From assembly GCA_964464965.1 (NCBI GenBank), contig CAYXHM010000003.1, forward strand, positions 434,001 to 498,000: a stretch of DNA of 64,000 nt, written 5' to 3'. The stretch's first letter is position 1. Each line of letters starts with the position of its first letter. The notes beneath the pieces are model-generated. The model saw nothing but the letters and a program-made list of their open reading frames with translations, searched no databases and was not told the DNA's origin. Both the position numbers and the translations under genes were made by a program. This document shows positions 16,808-24,628 of this stretch, piece by piece. Source of the DNA: UBA5543 sp964464965 (lineage in GTDB: Bacteria; Bacteroidota; Bacteroidia; Chitinophagales; Chitinophagaceae).

Positions 16808-18307
16808 TTATTCCTTCAACAGTTTCCCGCTTTGTAGCAGCATCCCGTTCTTATCAGCTATGCGGTATACGTATGCGCCTGGCGGCAATTGCTGCACAGG
16901 CAGGTTTATAGTATGGCTGCCTGTAGAATATAGCTGTGCTTTGCTGTTATATACAATACGGCCCCGTATATCTGTAACCAGCACCTGCATAGTTTGCGCT
17001 TCTTTCAATTTCACATCCAGGTAGGCATCTTGTGTGGTGGGGTTGGGGTAGAGGTTAATGGATATACTTGATTTTGTTATTGTTGTAACGTTTAATGTAG
17101 TATCATATAATACGAATAATTCAAGGTCTACACCTGTTTTATTAGTTGCACCAGAATAGTAGAGCCTATTGTTAATAACAGCAGACTCAAATGCCCAATT
17201 TGTTATTATTGCAGGGTTGAGTGCAGACAAATGCGTGTGTGTACTGCCGGACTCATACATAAAGTGTTCATCAGCGTTGTAAAATAGCCGATCATTATAT
17301 ACAATAAAGTTATTGCCTTGTAAGAGTTGATTCATCGTAACATGATTTGTTAAGGTTTTTGTAACCGGGTTGTAACTATGTAAATGGCAAGTTGTAGTTG
17401 AGGTACCTGCGCCGCCAATAAAATAAATTCCGTTATTATAATATGCATATGTAAGAGAATGACCAAAAGAGACCGTAGATGCTGGGCCTGGAATTAATGA
17501 TTCGGTAAAATTTTCCGGCGGGTTACTTCCATCATACCTGTATAAATTTGTACCTTCCTGCTGTGTAGATGCCTGGAAGTATAAATCGCCATTTATGATA
17601 GAAAAGTTGTTGATAAATAGGCGATTGCCGACTTTATCTATATCTGCGATAAGTTCCATTTCATCCTTTTTTATATCATAGGCGCATAGTGCCATTTCGT
17701 AACCGTCAACATAACATTCGGTATATAATTTCTCCTTGTAAATAATAGCATAGCCACCTACACCATTAAAAGGGCTGCCTGGAAGGCCGGTTAACTGTTT
17801 TAAGGCATAAGTTTTTACATCAAGTGAATAAAGCCATGCTTGGGGACCACTACCATCTATAGCAGAAAAATATAGCTTATTATCATGAAATGCATGAAGT
17901 ATGGCGCCTGAAGATGGCTGGCCGGGATTTATGTCGTAAGCTAGTTGTGGGAAATTTTTTCCATCGTATTTGTATAATTCAGTGCCTGTGCCATTGCTGC
18001 GTCCCACAAAATATAATGTGTCGTTACCCACCATCATATTGCAAATACCAGGACGATCAACGCCCCCGCTTTCTGGGCCCGGCTCTATATCGAAAGAGCT
18101 TAGGTTATTACCATCAAGACACCATAATTCCCGACCATTAGTATCATGGGCATAGAAATATACTTTGCCTTTAAATTCGGTTAGAGATACAGGATTAGAC
18201 ATGCTATCCTTTTGCGGGAAAATATTGTACGTCGTAAATTGATATCTGTGTTGTGCATATGTAAATGTGCATACAAGTAGCAACATTAGTGTAAGGGAGT
18301 TTTTCAT
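16808..18307 (-). CDS. T9SS-secreted ELWxxDG-repeat protein
   Basis: The start at 18307 (MKNSLTLMLLLVCTFTYAQ) provides the signal peptide; 32 upstream in-frame codons are rejected. 499 residues. Repeats such as GKVYFYAHDTNGRELWCLDG, TGTELYKYDGKNFPQL and EGTNLYRYDGSNPPENF are ELWxxDG-type. The C-terminus has SINLYPNPTTQDAYLDV and VQQLPPGAYVYRIAD, a type A sorting domain. It matches the protein at 13481 in repeat type, length and signal. Probably a surface-exposed propeller-like protein; ligand unknown. Codon use is slightly more AT-rich in the middle than in that paralog. Confidence 0.8.
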   Translation of the reverse strand: MKNSLTLMLLLVCTFTYAQHRYQFTTYNIFPQKDSMSNPVSLTEFKGKVYFYAHDTNGRELWCLDGNNLSSFDIEPGPESGGVDRPGICNMMVGNDTLYFVGRSNGTGTELYKYDGKNFPQLAYDINPGQPSSGAILHAFHDNKLYFSAIDGSGPQAWLYSLDVKTYALKQLTGLPGSPFNGVGGYAIIYKEKLYTECYVDGYEMALCAYDIKKDEMELIADIDKVGNRLFINNFSIINGDLYFQASTQQEGTNLYRYDGSNPPENFTESLIPGPASTVSFGHSLTYAYYNNGIYFIGGAGTSTTTCHLHSYNPVTKTLTNHVTMNQLLQGNNFIVYNDRLFYNADEHFMYESGSTHTHLSALNPAIITNWAFESAVINNRLYYSGATNKTGVDLELFVLYDTTLNVTTITKSSISINLYPNPTTQDAYLDVKLKEAQTMQVLVTDIRGRIVYNSKAQLYSTGSHTINLPVQQLPPGAYVYRIADKNGMLLQSGKLLKE

Positions 18308-18407
18308 AATGCGGTTTTTTATAAAAATATGTAAAAATTTCGAAAGCATTGCAGCTGTTATCGGGGCTTGGTTAGCCAGTATTTCGTAACATATTTCCCT
18401 CAAACAC

Positions 18408-18415
18408 TATCTTTG
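18408..18415 (+). promoter_or_regulatory. -7 promoter box TATCTTTG
   Basis: TATCTTTG ends only five bases before the ATG at 18421, so transcription would begin at or near the start codon, giving a leaderless mRNA. A partial -33 (TTTCG) is about 21 bp upstream. Confidence 0.5.
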
Positions 18416-18420
18416 CACAC

Positions 18421-19083
18421 ATGCCTGCCGCGGTACTGAAAGATTACTATAAAATACTGGAAATAGCCCCCGAAGCTACCGTGCAGGAGGTGAAGAAAGC
18501 ATACAGGGCTATGGCTTTTAAATACCACCCCGATGCCGCTCCCGGCGATGCCTTTGCCGCCGGTTATTTTCATGATGTGCAGGAGGCGTATGCCGTGCTG
18601 AGCGATGAGCATAGGCGTAGGCAGTACGACAATGACCGCTGGCTGGCGGGTATGGCAGACAGGGCAAGGAAAAAAGAACAGGTATCGCCCATGTGGATAT
18701 TGCAGGAAACCATAAAGCTGAACAACCATATGGCGACTGTTGATGTATACCGGATGAACCACCGGGCCCTGCACGACTATATACTGCAACTGCTGGATAC
18801 CAACCATATGGCTATGCTCACCCGCAGGGAAGAACCTTCTGTAAACGAGGGTATAGTAAATATGCTGCTACAGGCTACCCGCGGGCTTAAGCATATATAC
18901 ATGCACCCCGTAGCAGACAGGCTGCACGCTATAGCCGGTGCAGACACAGCGTTGCAGAGGGCTGTGCGCACTGCCATAAAAGCGCGGGAGCGGCAGGCGA
19001 GATGGGAAAAACGCATGCCTTTTATCATAGGCCTGGTGACATTGCTGCTGGTTTTGTGTATGTATTTCTGGGCAGCAAAATAA
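18421..19083 (+). CDS. DnaJ-domain protein with C-terminal membrane anchor
   Basis: 220 residues. Residues 7-70 form a J domain (DYYKILEIAPEATVQEVKKA, HPD at 36-38, YAVLSDEHRRRQYD), which stimulates Hsp70 ATPase. No Gly/Phe region or zinc finger follows, so it is not a classical DnaJ. The C-terminus (about 199-220, MPFIIGLVTLLLVLCMYFWA) is a single membrane helix. It is probably an inner-membrane-tethered co-chaperone with the J domain in the cytoplasm. The phage terminase-like gene follows after 95 bp with its own promoter, so it is probably unrelated. Confidence 0.85.
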   Translation: MPAAVLKDYYKILEIAPEATVQEVKKAYRAMAFKYHPDAAPGDAFAAGYFHDVQEAYAVLSDEHRRRQYDNDRWLAGMADRARKKEQVSPMWILQETIKLNNHMATVDVYRMNHRALHDYILQLLDTNHMAMLTRREEPSVNEGIVNMLLQATRGLKHIYMHPVADRLHAIAGADTALQRAVRTAIKARERQARWEKRMPFIIGLVTLLLVLCMYFWAAK

Positions 19084-19095
19084 TTATAGCAATTT

Positions 19096-19127
19096 ATTGT
19101 TGTTTTATTGTTTTATGTTTATATTTG
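19096..19127 (+). promoter_or_regulatory. Promoter: -33 ATTG and -7 TATATTTG
   Basis: TATATTTG at 19120-19127 is an exact TAnnTTTG box, with TTG at 19097-19099, 20 bp upstream. It precedes the terminase small subunit-like gene at 19179 by about 50 bp. Confidence 0.55.
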
Positions 19128-19178
19128 TAGTGGGATAAGATATGTTGCGATAGGCGTACGTTTTTAAAGAGAGAAGAG

Positions 19179-19592
19179 ATGGCATTATCGGCAAACGAGG
19201 CCATATTTGTACGTGGTATGATACTGCATGGCAATAAGCTGGCAGCAGTAAGGGAAGCCTATCCTCGCCTGGAAAAAGGGTTTGAACAGGCAGCTATAAA
19301 ATACCTGATGCAAAATCCTGAAGTGCCCAGGCATATAGATGCCGGCATATTGTATATGTACAGGAGCATGATACCCGGTACAAGCATACCAGGGCCTGCG
19401 CCGCTGACTATGGCTGACAAGATGCAAATGCTGCGGCTGATAATAGAGGGAGAAAGAGAAACCCCTACTTATATAGTAACGAAGCAGGGGTTGAGGCTGA
19501 TATTTACAGAGCCGCCCGAGCAGGATGTGGAAGATGCAAAAGCTATGCTGAAAGAACTGCAACTGGCAGAGCAGATGGAGTGGGTGTTTTGA
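19179..19592 (+). CDS. Phage terminase small subunit-like protein
   Basis: 137 residues. The N-terminal half (MALSANEAIFVRGMILHGNK, AAVREAYPRL, AIKYLMQNPEV) has the helical DNA-binding pattern of small terminase subunits: a KQ-F-like first helix, an A-AYP turn and a 'NPEV' segment before RRHID-like residues. The C-terminus VEDAKAMLKELQLAEQ is the short helix common in these proteins. In phages the small subunit recognises DNA and recruits the large terminase. Here the large subunit is 27 kb away on the other strand (46894). An 8-bp degenerate tandem repeat starts one base after the stop. Other HTH proteins cannot be excluded. Confidence 0.5.
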   Translation: MALSANEAIFVRGMILHGNKLAAVREAYPRLEKGFEQAAIKYLMQNPEVPRHIDAGILYMYRSMIPGTSIPGPAPLTMADKMQMLRLIIEGERETPTYIVTKQGLRLIFTEPPEQDVEDAKAMLKELQLAEQMEWVF

Positions 19593-19688
19593 AAATGTGC
19601 AAATACAATAATGCGCAATACGCTATGATTTAAAACAGTTGATTGCCGCAATATCCCTATATATCGAAATTGTAAAACCAATATAACC

Positions 19689-20252
19689 ATGAATAACTAC
19701 GCAAACAATCCCGCATACAGGGAGGTGTTCCATTCCAGAGTACATAACGTGAGGCTGTATATGCCTGAAGATGCCGCTAACGGCTACCATATGAGCCGCT
19801 ATGTAGCTGCGGGTGCACAAAATATTTACGCAGCAGGCGGCGCTACCAAAGACCTGCTGAACGCCATGATGGACAAGATGCTGGAACTGTGCAATGACGA
19901 GAAGAATGTAAAAAGCCTGCGCACAGACGTAGCCACACTGGCCAACAATATAAAGTACCGCCTGTGCTATCCTGTAGATGAAGACTGCGCCCTGCGCATG
20001 GGAGCCATCTACACCTTTGCAGAGGGTGAGCAGGCAGATACTACAGAAGACTACTGGACCACGCGCAAGGTAGCCTTGGCAAAAGGCGATGCAGCGCAAA
20101 ATATAGCCCCCGACCCTGAGCTGTATGCTTTTTTTTTGAGCATCGGAATAACATCCACACCGGCATGGAAAGAACAGTCGGATATTTTGACCGATTCGAA
20201 CTATTTCAAAACAAGGGCGGACAACCTGAACGGGCTGCAGCCACAGCACTGA
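19689..20252 (+). CDS. Phage-type protein, possible tail assembly chaperone (G-like)
   Basis: 187 residues: RYVAAGAQNIYAAGGATKDL, then VKSLRTDVATLANNIKYRLC and CALRMGAIYTFAEGE, DTTEDYWTTRKVALAKGDA. Mostly helical and acidic with no signal peptide. I do not recognise a family. A run of nine T (20129-20137) lies in frame near residue 147. A second frame (20165-20437) overlaps the last 88 bp in the -1 frame. Overlapping -1 pairs upstream of a tape-measure gene are the hallmark of the G/GT tail chaperones, and the next phage gene on this strand is the tape measure. The role is an inference from position. Confidence 0.45.
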   Translation: MNNYANNPAYREVFHSRVHNVRLYMPEDAANGYHMSRYVAAGAQNIYAAGGATKDLLNAMMDKMLELCNDEKNVKSLRTDVATLANNIKYRLCYPVDEDCALRMGAIYTFAEGEQADTTEDYWTTRKVALAKGDAAQNIAPDPELYAFFLSIGITSTPAWKEQSDILTDSNYFKTRADNLNGLQPQH

Positions 20253-20437
20253 AATCTGTAACCACGCAGGTAGATGACTGGTATGACAGCTTCTGGGATA
20301 TCAGCATGAAATACTGCGAGGGCGATGTACGGGCAGCAGAGCATTTTATGGATACGAGTGTATTTATGTTTTACTACCGTATAAAACAAAAAGCCGCATG
20401 GGTAGGCTGGAAGAATGAGCAGGCTAAGACCGGGTAA
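20165..20437 (+). CDS. Overlapping -1-frame phage gene (GT-like extension or separate gene)
   Basis: 90 codons from ATG 20165; convincing protein sequence begins only around 20245 (ALKSVTTQVDDWYDSFWDIS, then YCEGDVRAAEHFMDTSVFMF and YYRIKQKAAWVGWKNEQAKT). It is in the -1 frame relative to the 187-residue gene it overlaps. It may be read as a -1 frameshift extension (slip at the T9 run at 20129, or nearer 20245), as an independently started gene, or be the tail of a gene broken by a point indel. Helical, acidic/aromatic, no membrane segment. Confidence 0.45.
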   Translation: MERTVGYFDRFELFQNKGGQPERAAATALKSVTTQVDDWYDSFWDISMKYCEGDVRAAEHFMDTSVFMFYYRIKQKAAWVGWKNEQAKTG

Positions 20438-20481
20438 TCCCGGGCAAACATAAGGACAGCAGTTTTTTTGAGTACCAGCTT

Positions 20482-21168
20482 TTAATAGTAGCTGTATTTC
20501 TTCACCGTCAGCGTGGTGTCTTCATCTGTACATACCAGTATTTTGGTGGGGTTGCCCGTGCCGTCGCGCTCCAGTATAGCATGTACCAGCCTGGCAGAAC
20601 TTTCGCCATAGTAGTTGATAGAAAATGTATCTGGTGCTATGCTGCGTTTTTCATAATAAAGGTAGCGGTGCCTGCTGTCTTTTTTTACTGAAAAGTATTC
20701 CCTGCGGCAACCATAGGCTGTATAGGTTCTTACCTCTTCTTCCAGTTGCTCGTATATAACGGTGTCTTCATCCGTCTTGTAGATTTTTATAAGCAACGTG
20801 GTGTCATCATTAAACTCGCGCACGGCCAGTTCTGTTTTGCCGGCATTGTCCTTGTCTGTTATCAGCCAGTTATACAGCCCGTCCTCATCTTTCCAGCTAT
20901 TGGCCTGTATGGTGGGTTCGCCGCGCAGCAGCTCTGTGGTAGAGGTTATATAGCCCTTCCTGTCGTAGGTGAATATGCTGGCCACTATGCCGGTATCGCC
21001 CAATACCCATTTGCCATTTGTAAAAACAGCCCGGTTGTTTTCCCGTGTCTCTTCGCTGCGTACATTGCCTTTCAGCCCCTCAAGTTGCAGGTCGGTCATG
21101 CGGGAATAGTCAGTATCATTGCTGCCTGTTGACATAGCCAATAACAGCAGGGTAATCAAAAATTTCAT
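20482..21168 (-). CDS. RHS/YD-like secreted protein (family member 1)
   Basis: Start at 21168 (MKFLITLLLLAMSTGS) chosen for the signal peptide; 228 residues. No lipobox Cys, unlike most relatives. The body has short strand units such as TYDRKGYITSTTELLRGE and TGNPTKILVCTDEDTT, and ends KKYSYY. This alternation of Y-D/N-G turns resembles single RHS/YD repeats. Five consecutive minus-strand genes (20482-24439) encode such proteins of about 230-260 residues, all ending in Y-x-Y-Y. All are inserted between phage tail-type genes of the other strand. Function unknown. Confidence 0.6.
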   Translation of the reverse strand: MKFLITLLLLAMSTGSNDTDYSRMTDLQLEGLKGNVRSEETRENNRAVFTNGKWVLGDTGIVASIFTYDRKGYITSTTELLRGEPTIQANSWKDEDGLYNWLITDKDNAGKTELAVREFNDDTTLLIKIYKTDEDTVIYEQLEEEVRTYTAYGCRREYFSVKKDSRHRYLYYEKRSIAPDTFSINYYGESSARLVHAILERDGTGNPTKILVCTDEDTTLTVKKYSYY

Positions 21169-21189
21169 GCCTGCCAAAGTACTGATTAT

Positions 21190-21299
21190 TTATTTATAGT
21201 ACGTGTATTGATACAGCTCTGTGACAGGGGCACCGCCCGTTGGGTAACGTGTTTTCATTATAGGGTTGCCATAACGGTCTTGCTGAAACAAATCCGTTT
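21190..21299 (-). pseudogene. Out-of-frame 3' end of the adjacent RHS-like gene
   Basis: Directly after the stop of the gene at 21300, the -1 frame continues ILKTDLFQQDRYGNPIMKT and ends ELYQYTYYK followed by TAA at 21190-21192. The YGNP motif and Y-x-Y-Y ending are exactly those of the other four family members. The adjacent gene has therefore lost its C-terminus through a -1 frameshift near 21305-21315. Confidence 0.65.
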
Positions 21300-21926
21300 T
21301 TAGAATTGTTGTATCTGCATGTTGCTTACGGCTCTTTCATACCGGTCTATAGTTGTCAGTGTTTTACCATCATTATTATACTCATAGATAGTAGTAACAT
21401 TATGTACCTCTTGCGCTGTATTATACTGTTTCTGTTCGTCAGGTAGTTGTTTTGTTGCTGTACTGTACTTTTCTTCATTTTTTATTAACCTGTTATGGCG
21501 GTCTATAACTATGTGGGATGTACCCCGGTATTTGCCATCAGGGTAGTAGCTTTTTATCTTGTATTTGCGTGGTGCCGTTTTAGTGATTACATCTTTAAAG
21601 ATTGCTTCGTTTCCAGTGCCATGGTATGCCGTTTGCGTCATTTTAAATGGTTGGTACACTGTTTTGTAGGTGAAAGTGTCCTTTAACCGCCAGTCGTACA
21701 TAACATGCATGGTTAAGTGGCCATGCTTGTTGTACCAGTTGCAGGTTCGTAACATAAAATCTGACGTGTCGTTTAGACGTAGCGTTACATCCGTTTTTTC
21801 TGTAGAACGGCTGTATTGGGCGGCTGTTTTTACAGGCCCTTTTATTTGCTGGTATGTACGCGGATTACAACCGAAAAGAATTAGCGCTAACAATAACAGC
21901 AGGGCTTTGGGGTTTTGTTTATTCAT
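21300..21926 (-). CDS. RHS/YD-like lipoprotein, C-terminus lost by frameshift
   Basis: Start at 21926 (MNKQNPKALLLLLALILFGC), a lipoprotein signal; 208 residues to the in-frame stop. It contains WYNKHGHLTMHVMYDWRLKD and YEYNNDGKTLTTIDRYERAV, RHS/YD-like turns. The family's YGN...YxYY ending is missing in frame and present in the next frame (21190-21299); repaired length would be about 245 residues, the family norm. Its ATG overlaps the stop of the upstream gene by 8 bp, so translation is probably coupled. May be a decayed gene. Confidence 0.6.
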   Translation of the reverse strand: MNKQNPKALLLLLALILFGCNPRTYQQIKGPVKTAAQYSRSTEKTDVTLRLNDTSDFMLRTCNWYNKHGHLTMHVMYDWRLKDTFTYKTVYQPFKMTQTAYHGTGNEAIFKDVITKTAPRKYKIKSYYPDGKYRGTSHIVIDRHNRLIKNEEKYSTATKQLPDEQKQYNTAQEVHNVTTIYEYNNDGKTLTTIDRYERAVSNMQIQQF

Positions 21927-22671
21927 AATACTCAAACACATATTCTGTCATGAAATCGGGCGCGGGGTTCTTGTCTTTATAGTTAAGCATATGCATGGAA
22001 TTGCCATAGTCGTCTATCAGCAATACCTTATGTTTTATGGTTTGGCCGGGCGCTTCACCAATGGCCAGGTTGGTTTGTGTAAAGTTGTTGTACTGGTCGT
22101 ACTGGTAAGTGGTAGTGCCGTACTGGCGTTGGCCCTTCCGGTATGCTTCAAATACCGTTCTGCGTATCAGGCCTTCACGCAAGGTGAAGCGGTAAGAACT
22201 TTCAATTTGTGGCCGTATTTTTTCCAGGGTATGCCCCTTATATTCTCTTGCCAGTATAGTGGTATCGTCCGGCATGGTTAGTTCCACTATCGATTGTTCC
22301 ACCGCCTTGTTATCGTGCGGCGGGGCGCAGTCAAAACGGGTGGTAATAAGTATAACAGGTGTTGCATCCTGCAGGGTATAACTATAGTCTTTGGTATAGC
22401 AGAACGCCGACTGCCGGTTGTAGAACATAGCAGTGCTGTCGCGTATAATGCGCCCGCTGCTGTCGTACCAGTTTTTTATTACAGAGTAGAGTGTTCCGGT
22501 GGCCTCGGCCTCTTTGCCTTTTTTATACTTCAGCTTTGTGTACTTGTAGGTGGTTACGTGCTTTATGCTCCCATTCATGCCCAGGCGGGTATGTATGCTG
22601 TACACCAGCGCAGGGTCTGAAGGTTGCGCCAGCGACGAATAATAAAAAAGCATGAGCATTAAAGTTCTCAT
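21919..22671 (-). CDS. RHS/YD-like secreted protein (family member 3)
   Basis: 250 residues with a short signal-like start (MRTLMLMLFYYSSLAQP), no lipobox Cys. It has YKYTKLKYKKGKEAEATGTL, WYDSSGRIIRDSTAMF, YQYDQYNNFTQTNLAIGE and LIDDYGNSMHMLNYK motifs and ends YVFEYYE. A 9-bp perfect inverted repeat (AAGCATGAG/CTCATGCTT) at 22648-22675 includes the start codon. Its stop overlaps the ATG of the next gene by 8 bp. Member of the five-gene family; predicted periplasmic or surface protein. Confidence 0.6.
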   Translation of the reverse strand: MRTLMLMLFYYSSLAQPSDPALVYSIHTRLGMNGSIKHVTTYKYTKLKYKKGKEAEATGTLYSVIKNWYDSSGRIIRDSTAMFYNRQSAFCYTKDYSYTLQDATPVILITTRFDCAPPHDNKAVEQSIVELTMPDDTTILAREYKGHTLEKIRPQIESSYRFTLREGLIRRTVFEAYRKGQRQYGTTTYQYDQYNNFTQTNLAIGEAPGQTIKHKVLLIDDYGNSMHMLNYKDKNPAPDFMTEYVFEYYE

Positions 22672-22702
22672 GCTTCTAAGATACGGTAATTAGTAATTAG
22701 CA

Positions 22703-23485
22703 TTATTGGTAATACTCGTAAGTACGTGTATTTATTGTACTATAGCTAGTACCATCAGCCATATTTATAGATATGGTGTACTTAGTAGGATTACCTTGAT
22801 GGTCTTTCGATATCACATTGTAGGTTGTAAATGAAAAATACTCTGCCCCCATGTACTGACCATCTTTTTTAGGTATCATAGTTTCTTTTTCAGGCAGACC
22901 ATCGTTGCCATATGTAAAAACACGTACTATAGAGTAGTCAGGCTCCATGTTTCTTTTGAAAAATACATTTTCCAGCGTATCTTTTTTGAAAGTACTGCTA
23001 AAAGTAGTTATGTTTTTCGAAGACAATGTACCCTTGCCATCTATTTGTGTTTCTATTAGTTTATTATCAGCATATGCAGCAGTAGTAGTGCTAAATATGT
23101 TGCCATCAATGTTTTTAGATACGGCTTTATCCAGTTTGTTATCCCTGTAACTATATTCCGTTACAGAGGCTAACTTCTTTTCTCCGTTCTCCATTGTAAA
23201 TGCCTCTTGTTTATTTAAGAAGCCTTCCTCGTTGTAAAAACATGTTGTTATTAGCGTTGGTTGGGCGTCCTTCGGTATGATTGTGCCGTCTTGCTCTATC
23301 CCCTTCTCATAAATATGAGTAACCGTTTTTACTTTTCCCTTAAGGTTCTCGTGAGCCAATGTATTGTTGACAATTTCATTGCTATCGGCTACCTCCTGTT
23401 TCTTTGTAGATTCATTATTGGCACAAGAAGCACAAATAATTATTAATGCGAGGGTAGAAATGATGAATGATGGTCTTGTTTTCAT
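22703..23485 (-). CDS. RHS/YD-like lipoprotein (family member 4)
   Basis: 260 residues, lipoprotein signal MKTRPSFIISTLALIIICAS followed by Cys. The body has ENLKGKVKTVTHIYEKGI, CFYNEEGFLNKQEAFTMENG and FTYGNDGLPEKETMI and ends TRTYEYYQ. The LKGKVK segment after the signal is shared with the relatives at 20482 (LKGNVR) and 23684 (LLGNVK). More AT-rich than the phage genes on either side. Downstream of this gene's start (23597-23689) lies a copy of the tape-measure 5' end. Confidence 0.65.
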   Translation of the reverse strand: MKTRPSFIISTLALIIICASCANNESTKKQEVADSNEIVNNTLAHENLKGKVKTVTHIYEKGIEQDGTIIPKDAQPTLITTCFYNEEGFLNKQEAFTMENGEKKLASVTEYSYRDNKLDKAVSKNIDGNIFSTTTAAYADNKLIETQIDGKGTLSSKNITTFSSTFKKDTLENVFFKRNMEPDYSIVRVFTYGNDGLPEKETMIPKKDGQYMGAEYFSFTTYNVISKDHQGNPTKYTISINMADGTSYSTINTRTYEYYQ

Positions 23486-23596
23486 TGTTAGTGCAAATTT
23501 GTGTTGCTAAAATAGCTACTATGGCGCAGATTTTTTCAGGTTTTTATTGTTGTTAAACTTCCGGTAATAAAAATTTGCCTTTGTAACATTCGTCGA

Positions 23597-23689
23597 ATGC
23601 CACCTTTTTAAGTGCATAGGTTTCATAATTTAATACACAAACCTATGGCGGAAGTTACCGAAGTCATCCACAGAATTTGGAAGTTAATA
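23597..23689 (+). repeat. Direct repeat copy A of the tape-measure 5' region
   Basis: 93 bp nearly identical to 24532-24628 (three substitutions and one short indel). It covers the leader, the ATG and the first eleven or so codons of the tape-measure gene. It ends inside the last codons of the minus-strand lipoprotein gene at 23684. Confidence 0.85.
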
Positions 23690-23749
23690 GTATTCGTATT
23701 CAATCCGTCTTATTTCAGAGAAGGCCTCGTCTTTGCCTTGTGTGGTTAA
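23645..23749 (+). pseudogene. Truncated tape-measure gene start
   Basis: The repeat copy carries the start MAEVTEVIHRI, matching MADVTEVIHRI of the intact gene. It then runs into unrelated sequence of the opposite-strand lipoprotein gene and stops after 34 codons. It is a remnant left by duplication or insertion. Confidence 0.6.
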
Positions 23750-24439
23750 CAACTCTTCCGCAATGTTTCCCTTATTGTCATAACTTATTACTCCTGATGA
23801 AGTATTGGATTCATAGTTCATGTCTATTCCTTCCAGGGGCTTGTCATGCTGTGTACAAGTTCTTTTGTCATGATAGCTTATAATGTTTCCTTTGTTATTA
23901 TAAGTTTGGGTATGAAGAACTATGACTTTTATACCTGTAGAGTCCTCTCTGTATGTATGAGTACTTACAAATAATTTTCCATTGTTACGGAGTTCATTCA
24001 TACTTAGAGATGAAGGGCTATTTTTAAAGTTTACCTTGTATATTGTATCATTGATGTACTCAATCGTTTCTACGTCACTGATGGTGTCATTGTTATATAT
24101 TATAGCACTGGCGGGAATGCCATTTTTATATTCATAAATGATTTTAGAAGACAAGGCCATTTTACCCATGTCATAAGTATAGGTTTCTTCCCGAGTTTTA
24201 AACCCATTGTTGTTATAATGAGTAACATGTGTGAAATATGGAGTATCACCAGGCACCCATTTTTTATCCTTTTTTATAGGGTTATGATAGCTGTGTGCAG
24301 TCTTTTTCTTTACATTGCCAAGCAGTCCATTAATTTTATAGTCATTCATTATATTTACGGACTTTGAGGTTGCTTTGTTGCCCGTATCATCACATGCGGA
24401 AAGTAATACTAATGCTATGACAAAAAAAAATTTATTCAC
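23684..24439 (-). CDS. RHS/YD-like lipoprotein (family member 5)
   Basis: 251 residues, lipoprotein signal MNKFFFVIALVLLSAC. Contains INGLLGNVKKKTAHSYHNPI, HYNNNGFKTREETYTYDMGK, YNNKGNIISYHDKR and SYDNKGNIAEELL, clear YD/RHS-like turns, and ends RRIEYEYY. It is bracketed by two copies of the tape-measure 5' region (23597 and 24532), so it, or the event that placed it, duplicated that sequence. AT-rich compared with the surrounding genes, suggesting later arrival. Confidence 0.65.
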   Translation of the reverse strand: MNKFFFVIALVLLSACDDTGNKATSKSVNIMNDYKINGLLGNVKKKTAHSYHNPIKKDKKWVPGDTPYFTHVTHYNNNGFKTREETYTYDMGKMALSSKIIYEYKNGIPASAIIYNNDTISDVETIEYINDTIYKVNFKNSPSSLSMNELRNNGKLFVSTHTYREDSTGIKVIVLHTQTYNNKGNIISYHDKRTCTQHDKPLEGIDMNYESNTSSGVISYDNKGNIAEELLTTQGKDEAFSEIRRIEYEYY

Positions 24440-24531
24440 TTAAAATTTGTTTTTATAAATTAATGATTTAAATTTGCTATTGAACTATCTACGGGAGACG
24501 TCCTGCATTCTGCAAATACGTTACAGGTAAC

Positions 24532-24628
24532 ATGCCACCTTTTTAAGTGCATAGGTTTCATAATATAATACACAAACCTATGGCAGACGTTACCGAAGTC
24601 ATCCACAGAATTACCTACGAAGTTAATA
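24532..24628 (+). repeat. Direct repeat copy B (intact tape-measure 5' region)
   Basis: Leader and first 16 codons of the tape-measure gene, with its near-identical partner 935 bp upstream at 23597. The shared leader (ATGCCACCTTTTTAAGTGCA onward) suggests that the promoter or translation signal of the phage gene was duplicated too. Confidence 0.85.

Noticed and set aside
20129..20137. Nine-T run as a sequencing error that breaks the gene
   Set aside because: The frame after the run (SIGITSTPAWKEQSDILTDS) looks protein-like in the original frame, so the run length is probably correct.
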